This document shows positions 57,179-64,000 of a DNA stretch of 64,000 nt, one piece after another (position 1 is the stretch's first letter; every line of letters starts with the position of its first letter). Origin of the DNA: Phaeovulum vinaykumarii (lineage in GTDB: Bacteria; Pseudomonadota; Alphaproteobacteria; Rhodobacterales; Rhodobacteraceae); the NCBI RefSeq assembly GCF_900156695.1, contig NZ_FTOM01000004.1:1-64000 (forward strand), read 5' to 3'. Position numbers and translations under genes: made by a program. The notes under the pieces were generated by a model. That model saw nothing but the letters and a program-made list of their open reading frames with translations, was not told the origin of the DNA and did not search any database.

Positions 57179-58063
57179 ATGAATGAACAACTCACCGGCC
57201 TTCCGGCCACCTCCGACATTGCCAAGGCCCAGGCGAAGCGCCTGAGATCGGCTCTCGCTCCGGATCTCATGATCGGACACAGCCAAGCCCTGGAACTCAT
57301 CGCCCGCGTCCATGGCGAACAGAGTTGGGGGCGGCTGAACTCGCTGATCGGCGTGCCAACCAGCGACACTTCTCTCACGGGCAATCCAAATGGGAATGCT
57401 CCTGCGATGCCAATCCCGTCTGGCACACCTTCAGAGACCGCAAAGTCGCCAGCCCTGCCAACGAACCATGTGGAGCAACGTGTCCTTCAAGCACTCTGGC
57501 ACGGGCTCGAGCGAGCGCGCGACACGCAAGCCTCAGCCAAGACGCGTGCCCAAACCAATGCTCTTCTGAAGGACGAGGTTATTGCAACCGTTTCGGTCGA
57601 AGGGTGGCTTGATACGCTCGACGCAAGTCTTGGTGGTATGATCTTCGACATGGGATCGGAGAACCTGCTGAAAATCTCGGGGATCGCAGCGGTCTCGCGG
57701 TTCAGGCGCCCGAAAGTGCGGGATACATCGGTTTACGGCTTCACGGGCCTGCGACCGGCATCATTTGCCGCAATCCTGATCTGGCTCGAGCGACTGGGCT
57801 TCGACACTCATCCTGATGCGTTCTACGAGCCCTTCATCGCGGACATCAAGCAGGCGAAGTATGTCGACCAGGACGAACTGACCTGCCTTTGGCATTCCAA
57901 GGAAAAGAAGCGTTTCCAGACCCGGGAATACTTCGTCGATGCTACAACCAATATCACGAACGTCAGGCACGACGTTGTGAAGGGACGTGGTGGGCTGACG
58001 ATTGAAATTGCGCGCAGCACCGATCCGCTCGGGCTAATCGAGAGCCTCCGCATCTATCGCTGA
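57179..58063 (+). CDS. Unknown protein in the replication module
   Basis: The 294-residue protein from ATG 57179, with GAGG 8 bases upstream, has an N-terminal helical part (AKAQAKRLRSALAPDLMIGHSQALELIARVHGEQSWGRLNSLIG) like the small domain found fused to glyoxalase-superfamily proteins, then a 110-residue linker and an alpha/beta C-terminal part (FRRPKVRDTSVYGFTGLRPASFAAILIWLERLG, ECLWHSKEKKRF-like). It is on the opposite strand to all neighbours and borders the iterons. The function is unknown, and it may be cargo or a regulator. Confidence 0.6.
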   Translation: MNEQLTGLPATSDIAKAQAKRLRSALAPDLMIGHSQALELIARVHGEQSWGRLNSLIGVPTSDTSLTGNPNGNAPAMPIPSGTPSETAKSPALPTNHVEQRVLQALWHGLERARDTQASAKTRAQTNALLKDEVIATVSVEGWLDTLDASLGGMIFDMGSENLLKISGIAAVSRFRRPKVRDTSVYGFTGLRPASFAAILIWLERLGFDTHPDAFYEPFIADIKQAKYVDQDELTCLWHSKEKKRFQTREYFVDATTNITNVRHDVVKGRGGLTIEIARSTDPLGLIESLRIYR

Positions 58064-58134
58064 GGGTGTCAGGACGATGCCTAAAAACGGGGCGGCCGAA
58101 ACTGGCCGCCCACACCATGCCATCTGATTTGCGG

Positions 58135-60693
58135 TCAGTCGTTCGCTACCGGCTTCCTGTAGCGCCATTCGCGCGCCTTGTCTGACCGGCGTCGATATTT
58201 CTCCCAGTCTCTGGATTTCAGCCAGGCCCCCACGCGCATCTGGTCGCCCTTGGTCCATTTCGCGGGCTCGATGCCGAGCGCGCCTTCGAGGATTTCGCCC
58301 ACCGACACGTCGTGGATCGGCTCGGGACGTTCGAACTCTTCATCCTGCCAATCATCCCAGCCCGCGTGGCCGCGATTGACGCTGCGGGTGTCGTGCGTCA
58401 GCCAGCGGTCGATCCGCGCGTCCCAAGCATCCGCCTGATAGCGTGCTTCCTGCGCGGCGGCGGCTTCGGCCAAGATCGCCGGATCGTCGATCCACCAGAT
58501 TGCGCCGTCGCGGAAACGGTGGACGGCTTCGGCCCAGATCTGGTCCCGGTCACGGGCGATTGCGGCGATGTCGATGCTGCCACAGCGTAGCGGCCAGAAG
58601 CGGCGATTGCCGGTTTCGTCGCGCAGATAGGTGTCGGGGTTGACGGTTCCCGCGAAGACGCATTGGCGCGGCACCTCGACGGTGTAACGGCCATAGGGCG
58701 GTCGGAAGCGGTCGGTGGTGCGGGTCAGGAACGCCTTGATGCGCGAGACCTCGGCCCGACCGATGGCGTCGAGCTCGGCAATTTCCACGATCCAGACGCC
58801 CTGCATGTGAATGGCAGCATCCTTGGACCCAAGCTCGGGCAGCTCGTCGGTGAACCAGTCCTCGCCCGCCAGCACCTTGATTGCCGTCGATTTGCGCGCG
58901 CCCTGCGGGCCTTCGAGGATCAACATATGATCAGCCTTCACGCCCGGTCGGTAGATCCGGGCCACGGCAGAGATCAGCCAAAGCGCGCCGATGGTGTGAT
59001 GGAAGGCTGTCGGCGCTGCACCGAGATAGGTGCTGGTCCAGGTCTCGATCCGGGGCGTGCCGTCCCATTTCAGGGTGTCGAGCCAGTCGCGGACTGGGTG
59101 AGTGCGCAGGTCGCGGGCCACCGCGCCGACACCCCGGCTGACGACCATCGGGGCGACGTTCAGCCCGCGCAACTGCAGCCATTCGGCGGTGCGCACATCG
59201 TCGGCATCATCCCATGGTCGCGGAAATCGGAGGGCCGGGTCATCCCATGGCAGCGGCTGACGAACCACGATGGATTGCGCGAATTCGTCGAAGGCCAGGA
59301 GCCCGGCAAAGACCGGATCCGAGGACAGGGCGATGATCACATTGGCCTCGTTGCGCTCGGGCGTGCCGGACAGATCCTGACACAGCCGCCCAAACCAGGC
59401 GGGACGCGCGATCCTGCCCTGCGGATCGCCCGTCGCATGTACGCGGCGGCGCAGTTCCGTCAACTGCTTGTCGAGGATCGACATGGAGATGCCGGTCGCG
59501 GTCTTGATCCGGGCGAGGATCTGGCGTTCGGGCAGCGGATCGAGCCGAGCCAGCGCAAGACGGCCGAGAAGGCTGGAGAGCGCGGCGAGTTCGGGCGGGT
59601 TGGTCAGTGCCTCGGCGGCGGCAAGCAGCGCGTCCGGATCGCCAGGCGCCGAAGCCGCCACGGTCGTCATGGTCTCAGGTCCAACCGGCTCGTCAACCGA
59701 AATATTCGGGCGATAGTCGGCCGCACGCGCTCCGCGCATCAGATCGTCGTTGAAATCATCGCCATGCAGCGGGACCACGATCTCGTTCGGAATGTTGGCC
59801 CGGTTCAGCCGATCCGACAGGGTCGCAGCGGCCTGACGACCTGCGTCGCCAGCATCGGCGTAGATGGTGACACGTATCGTGCCCGCCGGCCACTGAAACC
59901 GCGCGAGACCATCGGCAGAGAGCGCCGCCCAGACGGCGGTGCCGAACAGGGTATGTGCTGCCAATGACGTCTCGATGCCTTCAGCGATGCCGAGGTGGCC
60001 GTCCGCAGGCATGGCGAACAGGCGCACGGCCGCATCCGCTACCGATCCCAGCATCTTCTTCCCGGCAGGCGCCTTGGCGCTGCCGTCGTCGAGCAGGAAG
60101 GTCCGGTGAATACCCTGCGTGCGGGTGCCATCCGCCAGGCGTGGCAGTGCGATCAACCCCGGCCAACCGCGTCGCGTGTCGAAATCCGGCAGGTCGGGGT
60201 GGAACAGCAGATCCGGGCATCCCGAATCGGCAACGCCGCGGATGCGGAGGTAGGTTTCGCCGGGCGTGCCAGAGAGCGGCTGCGCGCCGTCGATCAGCCG
60301 GGCAATCTCGCCGGTATGATCGGGCTTCGCGCGTGGCGCGTTTCGGGGCGCGGGATGATCCATCCCGGCGATCCGCGCCGCTTCGTCGAAGAGCGCGCCA
60401 TCGCAGAGCCCGGTTGCCTGCGCGATCAGATCGATGGGCCCGGCGCTTTCGCCGGTGGCATAATCGAACCCCCAGCCGGCATATGGCCCGTCGAGATGGA
60501 TGGTGCACGACCCATCCTTGCGCGGCGGGCGGCCGGACAGGTCGGCACAGCGCAGGCTACGACGGTCGCGCGCAAGCCGCGCCTCGGGAAAGATGCCGGG
60601 GAGCCAGTCGACTGCGGTCGCCGCCAGCCGGTCCTTTACGGCCGCCAGATCGTGGCGTGCTTTCGGCGTGCCGACATCGTTGAGATCGATCAT
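58135..60693 (-). CDS. Primase-helicase, Toprim_3 plus VapE-type helicase
   Basis: The 852-residue protein is a phage replication enzyme. The N-terminal half is primase-like with Toprim: AEGIETSLAAHTLFG and TIYADAGDAGRQAA hold its acidic residues. The C-terminal half (about 500-720) is a VapE/virulence-E SF3 helicase: LEGPQGARKSTAIKVL (Walker A), QGVWIVEIAELDAIG (Walker B) and FAGTVNPDTYLRDETGNRRF (sensor, arginine). It should make primers and unwind at the phage origin. The nearest candidate origin is 56.6-56.9 kb. Confidence 0.92.
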   Translation of the reverse strand: MIDLNDVGTPKARHDLAAVKDRLAATAVDWLPGIFPEARLARDRRSLRCADLSGRPPRKDGSCTIHLDGPYAGWGFDYATGESAGPIDLIAQATGLCDGALFDEAARIAGMDHPAPRNAPRAKPDHTGEIARLIDGAQPLSGTPGETYLRIRGVADSGCPDLLFHPDLPDFDTRRGWPGLIALPRLADGTRTQGIHRTFLLDDGSAKAPAGKKMLGSVADAAVRLFAMPADGHLGIAEGIETSLAAHTLFGTAVWAALSADGLARFQWPAGTIRVTIYADAGDAGRQAAATLSDRLNRANIPNEIVVPLHGDDFNDDLMRGARAADYRPNISVDEPVGPETMTTVAASAPGDPDALLAAAEALTNPPELAALSSLLGRLALARLDPLPERQILARIKTATGISMSILDKQLTELRRRVHATGDPQGRIARPAWFGRLCQDLSGTPERNEANVIIALSSDPVFAGLLAFDEFAQSIVVRQPLPWDDPALRFPRPWDDADDVRTAEWLQLRGLNVAPMVVSRGVGAVARDLRTHPVRDWLDTLKWDGTPRIETWTSTYLGAAPTAFHHTIGALWLISAVARIYRPGVKADHMLILEGPQGARKSTAIKVLAGEDWFTDELPELGSKDAAIHMQGVWIVEIAELDAIGRAEVSRIKAFLTRTTDRFRPPYGRYTVEVPRQCVFAGTVNPDTYLRDETGNRRFWPLRCGSIDIAAIARDRDQIWAEAVHRFRDGAIWWIDDPAILAEAAAAQEARYQADAWDARIDRWLTHDTRSVNRGHAGWDDWQDEEFERPEPIHDVSVGEILEGALGIEPAKWTKGDQMRVGAWLKSRDWEKYRRRSDKAREWRYRKPVAND

Positions 60694-60702
60694 CGCGCCC
60701 CC

Positions 60703-62022
60703 TCAGGCCAGAAGGACGAGCCCGCGCTCAGCGCGGGTGATGGCGGTATAGAGCCAGCGGCGGCGGTCGATCTCGCTGCGTCCCAGCCCGTCATCCCAGA
60801 CGATCACATTCTCCCACTGCGACCCTTGCGCCTTGTGGGCGGTGATCGCCCAGCCGAAAGTCGCCTCGGTCAGCTTGCGTTTTTCGCGCCAGTCGCGGTC
60901 ATGGCGCTTGGCGTCGTAAGCGATGTGATCCTCGAAATGCCCCTTGTAGATGCGCAGCCGCCCGGGGCGGCCGTCGCTGTCGAAGGGGGAGACCCGGCGC
61001 CCGTCCTCGTCATGCACAACGGCCGAGAAATAGAGGCTGCCCTCGTCGACGATATCCTCGAGGGTCAGGAACATGCCGTTGATAAGCCCGAGCGAATTGT
61101 CGTTCTTCAGGCAGATGATCTTTTCAGCCGCGCCAGTGGGCAGATACGTCCCGCGAAGGCCAGCCGCCGCGCGCATCGCATTGTTGATTTGCAACCGTGT
61201 CGCGTTCAGCCCGCAGATCAGCTGCCCGCCGCGCAATGCCTGTTCCGGAGAGATGTCGCCCTTGCGCATCTTGGCGACGTGGGTGTCGTAAGTGCCAAAA
61301 CCGATGGGCTCGCCCATTCGCGCCATGGTGGCCAAACGGATGATCGCGCTTTCGGCTGCCTGGCGGTGGATCTCGATCAGCATCACGTCGGGGGCGTCCC
61401 GGGTGAAGGCGCCTTCGCCCTTGATGGGTGGCAACTGACCCGGATCGCCCAGCACAAGGATCGGCTTGCCAAAACTCATCAGATCGCGCGCCATTTCCTC
61501 TCCCACCATCGACACCTCGTCGAGGACGATCAACCTTGCATCCGCTGCATCGCTCTGCGGGTTCAGGGCGAAACGGGGATGCTTCATCGCCGAGAGCGCC
61601 TGCCGCATGGCCTCGATCGCGGCCTCGGCCGTTGTGCGATCAAAGCCGGTGAGGCGCCGTGCGGCGGTCTCGGCCTCGCGGACCTTCTGCGCTGCGGCCT
61701 CGATCTCCGCTTCCGTGGCCTCGATCACAGAATAGATCAGGCTGTGGATGGTGCGCGCAGGCGTGCCTTTGCGGGTCAGCACCAGCGCCGCCTTTCCGGT
61801 GAAGGTGGCGGTAACCACACCCGGCACACAGGTGCCGTCCTTCGCGCCGCGGTGGGGCGACAAGCCGAGCTCATCGAGCGCGAACTTCAGCACCGTGCTC
61901 TTGCCCGATCCGGCATAGCCAAAGAGCCGGAACACCTGTTGCTGTTCGGTGCGGTTCTCGAACCAGTCGCGGACCTCGGCGATGGCGGCGGCCTGCGCCA
62001 CCGATGGGGTAAATTCCGTCAT
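60703..62022 (-). CDS. SF1B helicase (RecD/Dda-like)
   Basis: The 439-residue protein from ATG 62022 has Walker A (LFGYAGSGKSTVLKFA), Walker B (LIVLDEVSMVGEEM), motif III (VLGDPGQLPPI) and the C-terminal UvrD_C_2 part (TAHKAQGSQWENVIVWDD, LYTAITRAERGLVLL). It is a 5'-3' helicase of the RecD/Dda kind, probably in phage replication or recombination. It overlaps the previous gene by 4 bases and is 9 bases before VapE. Confidence 0.92.
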   Translation of the reverse strand: MTEFTPSVAQAAAIAEVRDWFENRTEQQQVFRLFGYAGSGKSTVLKFALDELGLSPHRGAKDGTCVPGVVTATFTGKAALVLTRKGTPARTIHSLIYSVIEATEAEIEAAAQKVREAETAARRLTGFDRTTAEAAIEAMRQALSAMKHPRFALNPQSDAADARLIVLDEVSMVGEEMARDLMSFGKPILVLGDPGQLPPIKGEGAFTRDAPDVMLIEIHRQAAESAIIRLATMARMGEPIGFGTYDTHVAKMRKGDISPEQALRGGQLICGLNATRLQINNAMRAAAGLRGTYLPTGAAEKIICLKNDNSLGLINGMFLTLEDIVDEGSLYFSAVVHDEDGRRVSPFDSDGRPGRLRIYKGHFEDHIAYDAKRHDRDWREKRKLTEATFGWAITAHKAQGSQWENVIVWDDGLGRSEIDRRRWLYTAITRAERGLVLLA

Positions 62023-62768
62023 GTCTTCCGCGCCTCCACCGCATAGTCCTTGACCACCCCGCCGCGCGCGGGATCGCCCACTTCGCATTGGCGCACGAAG
62101 ATGCGCCGGCCATCGGGCAACTGGCGCCAATGCCCCCGGCGCAGATGCCAGCGCGGGCTGGCATGACTGCCACCGAGCCGCTCGGATGCGGTGCGAAGCC
62201 GGGCCGGATCGATGGTGACCTGATGCCAGGTCCAGCCGCGCACGCCATCCCGCGCGAAGGGTTCGCGCCTGACCGGGGCGATCTGGCGTTCGCTGATGCT
62301 CGCTGCCGATGCGATGATCGCGAGCCCGCGCCAGACGATGGCTGCGGCCGCCTGACCGCTTTGTTCCGCCAGCCCTGCATCGCGGAGCGCAGGATTGATG
62401 GCGAATTCCGCGATGCCGCCATCCGCGATCCGGACATGGGCATGGATATCGGTCCAGCGTCTGGGGTTGCGCCACAGGGCGAGCCAGACCGCCTCGATGC
62501 CATCGTCGCGCTGCCGGGCATAGACGATCTGGCTGCGGACGGTCCGACTGCGGTCGGCCAACTCAAAAATCGTCTCGGGGTGCGGCAACCGTTGCGGACC
62601 GGCCGCCAGGCGGCGGGCCAGCGCATCGACGTCGTCGGAATCGAACTGCGCCTGATCGGCGAAGCGCCAGACCGGTGCGAACTCGAACCCTTCGAGCAGG
62701 TCCGGCAGCCAGAAGCGCGCGCGATGGGCGCGGACGATTCGCTTGAGATCATAGGCGTCCGGGATCAT
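62019..62768 (-). CDS. Unknown phage protein, replication/recombination operon
   Basis: The 249-residue protein from MIPDAYDLKRIVRAHRARFWLPDLLEGFEF. It is rich in Trp/Arg, and no catalytic motif is recognised. It lies between an exonuclease-like gene and a helicase, joined to both by ATGA overlaps, so it probably takes part in the same process. It may be a single-stranded DNA or recombination accessory protein; this is unproven. Confidence 0.6.
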   Translation of the reverse strand: MIPDAYDLKRIVRAHRARFWLPDLLEGFEFAPVWRFADQAQFDSDDVDALARRLAAGPQRLPHPETIFELADRSRTVRSQIVYARQRDDGIEAVWLALWRNPRRWTDIHAHVRIADGGIAEFAINPALRDAGLAEQSGQAAAAIVWRGLAIIASAASISERQIAPVRREPFARDGVRGWTWHQVTIDPARLRTASERLGGSHASPRWHLRRGHWRQLPDGRRIFVRQCEVGDPARGGVVKDYAVEARKT

Positions 62769-63658
62769 CGCCTGGGCTCCGCCCGTTCGCGGCTGAAACG
62801 CTCCCCGTTCGGCGGGGAAACGCGCCACTGGAGCCTTTCCTTCTCCGCCTCACCGTTTCCGGGACGCCGCTCACCCCAGCACCGCTCCGCCCATGCGCAG
62901 GGCGCATGCCACTTGCCACCGGTCATGCCACCCCGGCAGACGACGGCCGTGGGTTCGGTCGCCGCCCGGGGCAACCATTCACCAGCCTCTGATGCCTGTA
63001 CGACCGCGACCGCGCGATCCGACATCTTCTGCGCAAGGCGGGCATCGAATGGCACCAGTTCCGTGTGCAATTCCATCGTGTCGCGGTTCAGCGCGGTGAA
63101 GAGCGCCGGGTTGGGCAGGTCCATGTAGGCCTGATAGAGCGCGATCTGGGCGGCGTAGACCGGGCGCGCGATGCTGACGCCACGCTTGACCACATCTTTC
63201 CAGCTCGACGCGCCGAGCGCCTTGTTCTCCCAAAGCGCGGGATAATCCATGGCCACGGGGCCTGAGACGAAGCAGCCGTCGATATGCCCCTTGAACCGGC
63301 CCGCCATGGCCTCGAAGCCGAACTGCCGGCCATCGGGGCGTTCGGTGCGCAGATCGAATCCGGCGATCCGGAACCAGCCCGCGACAATGTCTTCGGCCCG
63401 ATGGCCAGCCTCGAAGATCCGCAGGATGCGCGGTTCGAACTCCTGGCCCTCGTCCTTGGGGACAGCGAGATAGTCGAACTGGATCTGGCGCAGGCAGTCG
63501 CGCCCCAGCCCCGAGGAACTGACATAGGTGCGGGGGCGCTCGGCGCGATTGCGCGCCGTCAGGGCAGCATCGATAGCGGCCGAAACAGCAGCAGCGATCG
63601 GCGGACGCGGCGCGTCCTGGCCATAGAGGCAGCCGGAGCCGTGGTTCAGGTCGATCAT
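62765..63658 (-). CDS. PD-(D/E)XK nuclease, Cas4/RecB-like
   Basis: The 297-residue protein from ATG 63658 (MIDLNHGSG). The catalytic pattern is FKGHIDGCF (Asp) and LWENKALGASSW (Glu-x-Lys). One cysteine near the front (GRDCLRQIQF) and three near the end (VVCRGGM, HAPCAWAERC) match the 4Fe-4S ligand arrangement of Cas4/AddB nucleases. It is a likely 5' exonuclease for phage recombination or DNA end processing. Overlaps of 4 bases join it to both neighbours. Confidence 0.82.
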   Translation of the reverse strand: MIDLNHGSGCLYGQDAPRPPIAAAVSAAIDAALTARNRAERPRTYVSSSGLGRDCLRQIQFDYLAVPKDEGQEFEPRILRIFEAGHRAEDIVAGWFRIAGFDLRTERPDGRQFGFEAMAGRFKGHIDGCFVSGPVAMDYPALWENKALGASSWKDVVKRGVSIARPVYAAQIALYQAYMDLPNPALFTALNRDTMELHTELVPFDARLAQKMSDRAVAVVQASEAGEWLPRAATEPTAVVCRGGMTGGKWHAPCAWAERCWGERRPGNGEAEKERLQWRVSPPNGERFSRERAEPRR

Positions 63659-63864
63659 TGGTCGCGCTCCCAGAACCCGCCAGCCTGCGCGATGCAGGTC
63701 AGCTTGTGATGCTGGGCCTCGGTCAGCCGGGCGCGCGCGCCGAATGTCTCCAGCTTCTGACACAGGCTCTCGCAGAACTCGACCTCGAAATCGGTGATGG
63801 CGTTCGCCGTCGCGGCAGCAAGAAGGTCGCTCCAGGGGGCGGTCTCATTGTTCAGATCGATCAT
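63655..63864 (-). CDS. Small phage protein (MIDLN family start)
   Basis: A 69-residue protein from MIDLNNETAPWSDLLAAATANAI with a C-terminal KLTCIAQAGGFWERDQ. It overlaps the nuclease gene by 4 bases. No function is recognised. The start MIDLN is shared with the nuclease and the VapE protein. Confidence 0.65.
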   Translation of the reverse strand: MIDLNNETAPWSDLLAAATANAITDFEVEFCESLCQKLETFGARARLTEAQHHKLTCIAQAGGFWERDQ

Positions 63865-63874
63865 GACGGCCCTC

Positions 63875-64000
63875 TCAGAACGGAATCGGATCGTCATGGG
63901 CGGTGCCGGTCCGCTCCTTGCGCGCGCCCTGCGCCAGCATGCTGTCCACATAGCCGGTGACGGCCGCCTCGATCAGCCGGTCGATATCGGCGGCGGTGCG
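63875..64000 (-). CDS. C-terminal end of a phage DNA-metabolism protein (partial)
   Basis: The last 41 residues (RTAADIDRLIEAAVTGYVDSM ... TGTAHDDPIPF) run to a stop at 63875; the start is outside the window. The acidic/hydrophobic end DDPIPF looks like the tip of single-stranded DNA-binding proteins, which would fit the operon, but the body is not seen. Confidence 0.5.
   Translation of the reverse strand, partial: RTAADIDRLIEAAVTGYVDSMLAQGARKERTGTAHDDPIPF

Noticed and set aside
1-64000. CRISPR array, tRNA or rRNA genes
   Set aside because: I saw no regular spaced direct repeats and no tRNA- or rRNA-like segment; Cas4-like nuclease alone does not indicate CRISPR.

Overview
The window is GC-rich DNA from an alphaproteobacterium, most likely a Rhodobacterales/Paracoccus-like organism. 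Three things suggest this: the gene-transfer-agent (GTA)-like phage tail genes, the DUF2924/serine-recombinase cassette, and an anaerobic respiration and nitric-oxide block with NnrS, UbiT/U/V, a hemerythrin and an NsrR-like regulator. It holds two related prophages in the same orientation (late genes on the minus strand), separated by about 18 kb of accessory and chromosomal genes.

Region 1-8208 is prophage A, a degraded relative of prophage B. From left to right it has the 3' end of an IS110-type transposase, a tail tube gene, an IS1111-type insertion sequence, a tail terminator, three cargo genes (VOC, DUF1801, AraC), a DUF6441 gene, a head-tail joining fragment, an in-frame portal::capsid deletion chimera, early small genes, and a divergent S24 repressor. 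Terminase, replication and most head and tail genes are gone, but the immunity region looks intact. Region 8272-14340 is accessory: a translationally coupled three-gene cassette (TIGR04255-like protein, HTH protein, unknown protein with an SQTCDIV motif), a serine recombinase cassette with DUF2924, and a DUF3883 protein with a nuclease-like motif.

Region 14948-26529 is chromosomal. A minus-strand operon (hemerythrin, DUF2478, ubiT, ubiU, ubiV, nnrS) faces an nsrR-like gene across an NsrR-type palindrome, so it probably couples NO defence to oxygen-independent ubiquinone synthesis. Next come a TetR regulator with a 16-bp palindrome and a cytochrome b561 / RND efflux operon.

Region 26697-64000 is prophage B, largely complete and open at the right edge. 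From right to left (its transcription direction) it has a recombination/replication block (Fe-S type nuclease, SF1 helicase, primase-VapE helicase, RuvC-like resolvase), a plus-strand gene of unknown function beside an iteron-like repeat region, two DNA methyltransferases, lambda-type terminase, gpW, portal, a protease-capsid fusion, connectors, a cargo cassette containing a SulP transporter, tail tube, a chaperone with a probable -1 frameshift, tape measure, a lysis module (holin, endolysin, overlapping spanins) placed inside the tail cluster, GTA-like gp12-gp15 proteins and a tail fibre. In both prophages cargo genes sit at the same place, between the DUF6441 gene and the tail terminator gene.
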